Source of the DNA: Pseudomonadota bacterium
GTDB lineage: Bacteria; Pseudomonadota; Gammaproteobacteria; Pseudomonadales; Azotimanducaceae
Direction: 5' to 3'
DNA: 5,773 bases
Assembly: GCA_027622495.1 (NCBI GenBank)
Contig: JAQBYL010000285.1
Coordinates: 1 to 5,773, forward strand
The notes below the pieces were generated by a model. That model ran no database searches. It was not told the DNA's origin and worked only from the letters and a program-made list of their open reading frames with translations. How positions within the stretch are numbered: the first letter of the stretch is position 1; each line of letters begins with the position of its first letter. Shown in pieces: positions 5,305 to 5,773 of this stretch. A program made the position numbers and the translations under genes.

Positions 5305-5656
5305 CTAACGTTTCAGTGACCGTGACCAGCGCGTCTGCCTCGCACACCCGGCCTCCTCCGGTGGCGATCACACCCAACCGCACAAGCCCGGCTCGTCCGC
5401 TTTGAAGGTCACGATTTCCGCATCAATATGCTCAAGGTGGGCTGAGCCCTCCAGAACGCGCCAGTGATACAACAGTTCACGATCAATCTGGCGATTTTTC
5501 TGGTCACGAGCGAGCGCACGAAACGTCTGCGACTGACCCACCCGCACCACGCAGGATCCTGGAGTAATGCGCTACGCTCGTAAGCGGGCCGATGTATTCA
5601 AAGAATTGTTTTTGAGGGGTTTGGGTCACGTCATCGTGCTCGGTTGGCTTCAACAT
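5305..5656 (-). pseudogene. Ig-like beta-sandwich domain gene fragment with two frameshifts
   Basis: Three pieces in different frames join into one plausible protein. ATG 5656 gives MLKPTEHDDVTQTPQKQFFE, then YIGPLTSV. After one extra base at 5572 the next frame reads RITPGSCVVRVGQSQTFRAL, ARDQKNRQIDRELLYHWRVL, EGSAHLEHIDAEIVTFKADE and PGL. After one missing base near 5383 the third frame gives VRLGVIATGGGRVCEADALV and TVTETLAAS, where similarity ends against the HigB tail. The alternation of F-x-A, Y-x-W-x-V, D-x-E-I-V-x-F-x-A, P-G-L-V-x-L and A-x-V-T-V is that of a bacterial Ig-like (BIG-type) repeat. I have a weak recollection of such a domain in large Hsp90-like ATPase (HATPase_c_3) proteins, but no ATPase part is present. 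The longest single-frame piece is 5550-5368. Upstream, a 40-codon frame (5753-5631) has a hydrophobic start but no ribosome binding site. Confidence 0.5.
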
Positions 5657-5773
5657 TCATCGACCTCGCCGGATCGAGACCCGGCGCCAGCCCCGGGTTG
5701 AACACCAGCGCCACCGCATAGATCAATGGCGCCACAGCGGATAAAATCTTCATGCGTCACATACGGCCGACGC

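Noticed and set aside
5298..5312. Integron attC-like core (GCTAACGTT) near the HigB remnant
   Set aside because: It does not match RYYYAAC or GTTRRRY at all positions, and no paired second core or integrase is present.

Overview
This window looks like bacterial chromosome from a moderately GC-rich proteobacterium, probably a gammaproteobacterium. That placement is an inference from the protein styles (TauD/TfdA dioxygenase, SPOR protein, GPH-type symporter, SHOCT protein) and is not firm. It divides into a conserved left and centre with intact genes and a right-hand third of small, largely broken accessory genes on the minus strand.

Left and centre (plus strand): a short, probably N-terminally truncated SHOCT protein (58-393) comes first. 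An intact Fe(II)/2-oxoglutarate dioxygenase of the TauD/TfdA family (521-1621) follows. 43 bases after it is a secreted SPOR-domain protein with an acidic tail (1665-2138), probably in the same transcript. A frameshifted and truncated remnant of an NAD(P)-binding SDR-type oxidoreductase lies at 2166-2361. An intact 12-helix MFS transporter of the glycoside-pentoside-hexuronide:cation symporter (MelB-like) type occupies 2537-3988 and ends in a terminator-like hairpin.

Right third (minus strand): this is toxin-antitoxin debris. A VapBC module at 4048-4651 has a complete PIN-domain toxin with all four acidic residues, but its ribbon-helix-helix antitoxin carries a one-base deletion. A plausible promoter and operator lie just upstream. 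Farther right, a HigBA-type module keeps only the C-terminal tail of the toxin (5196-5294) and a HigA-like antitoxin broken by a one-base loss in an A tract (4928-5199). The toxin's N-terminal half is replaced by the end of an Ig-like-domain gene that itself carries two frameshifts (5305-5656).

The four long intact genes (dioxygenase, SPOR, symporter, VapC) show no indels, while the four broken ones carry five between them. This fits a decaying accessory island beside a conserved segment, although sequencing error in homopolymers cannot be excluded for two or three of the sites. I see no rRNA, tRNA, CRISPR array, transposase or complete new multi-gene system. The most unusual features are the apparently unpaired VapC and the HigA antitoxin broken exactly at an A7 tract.
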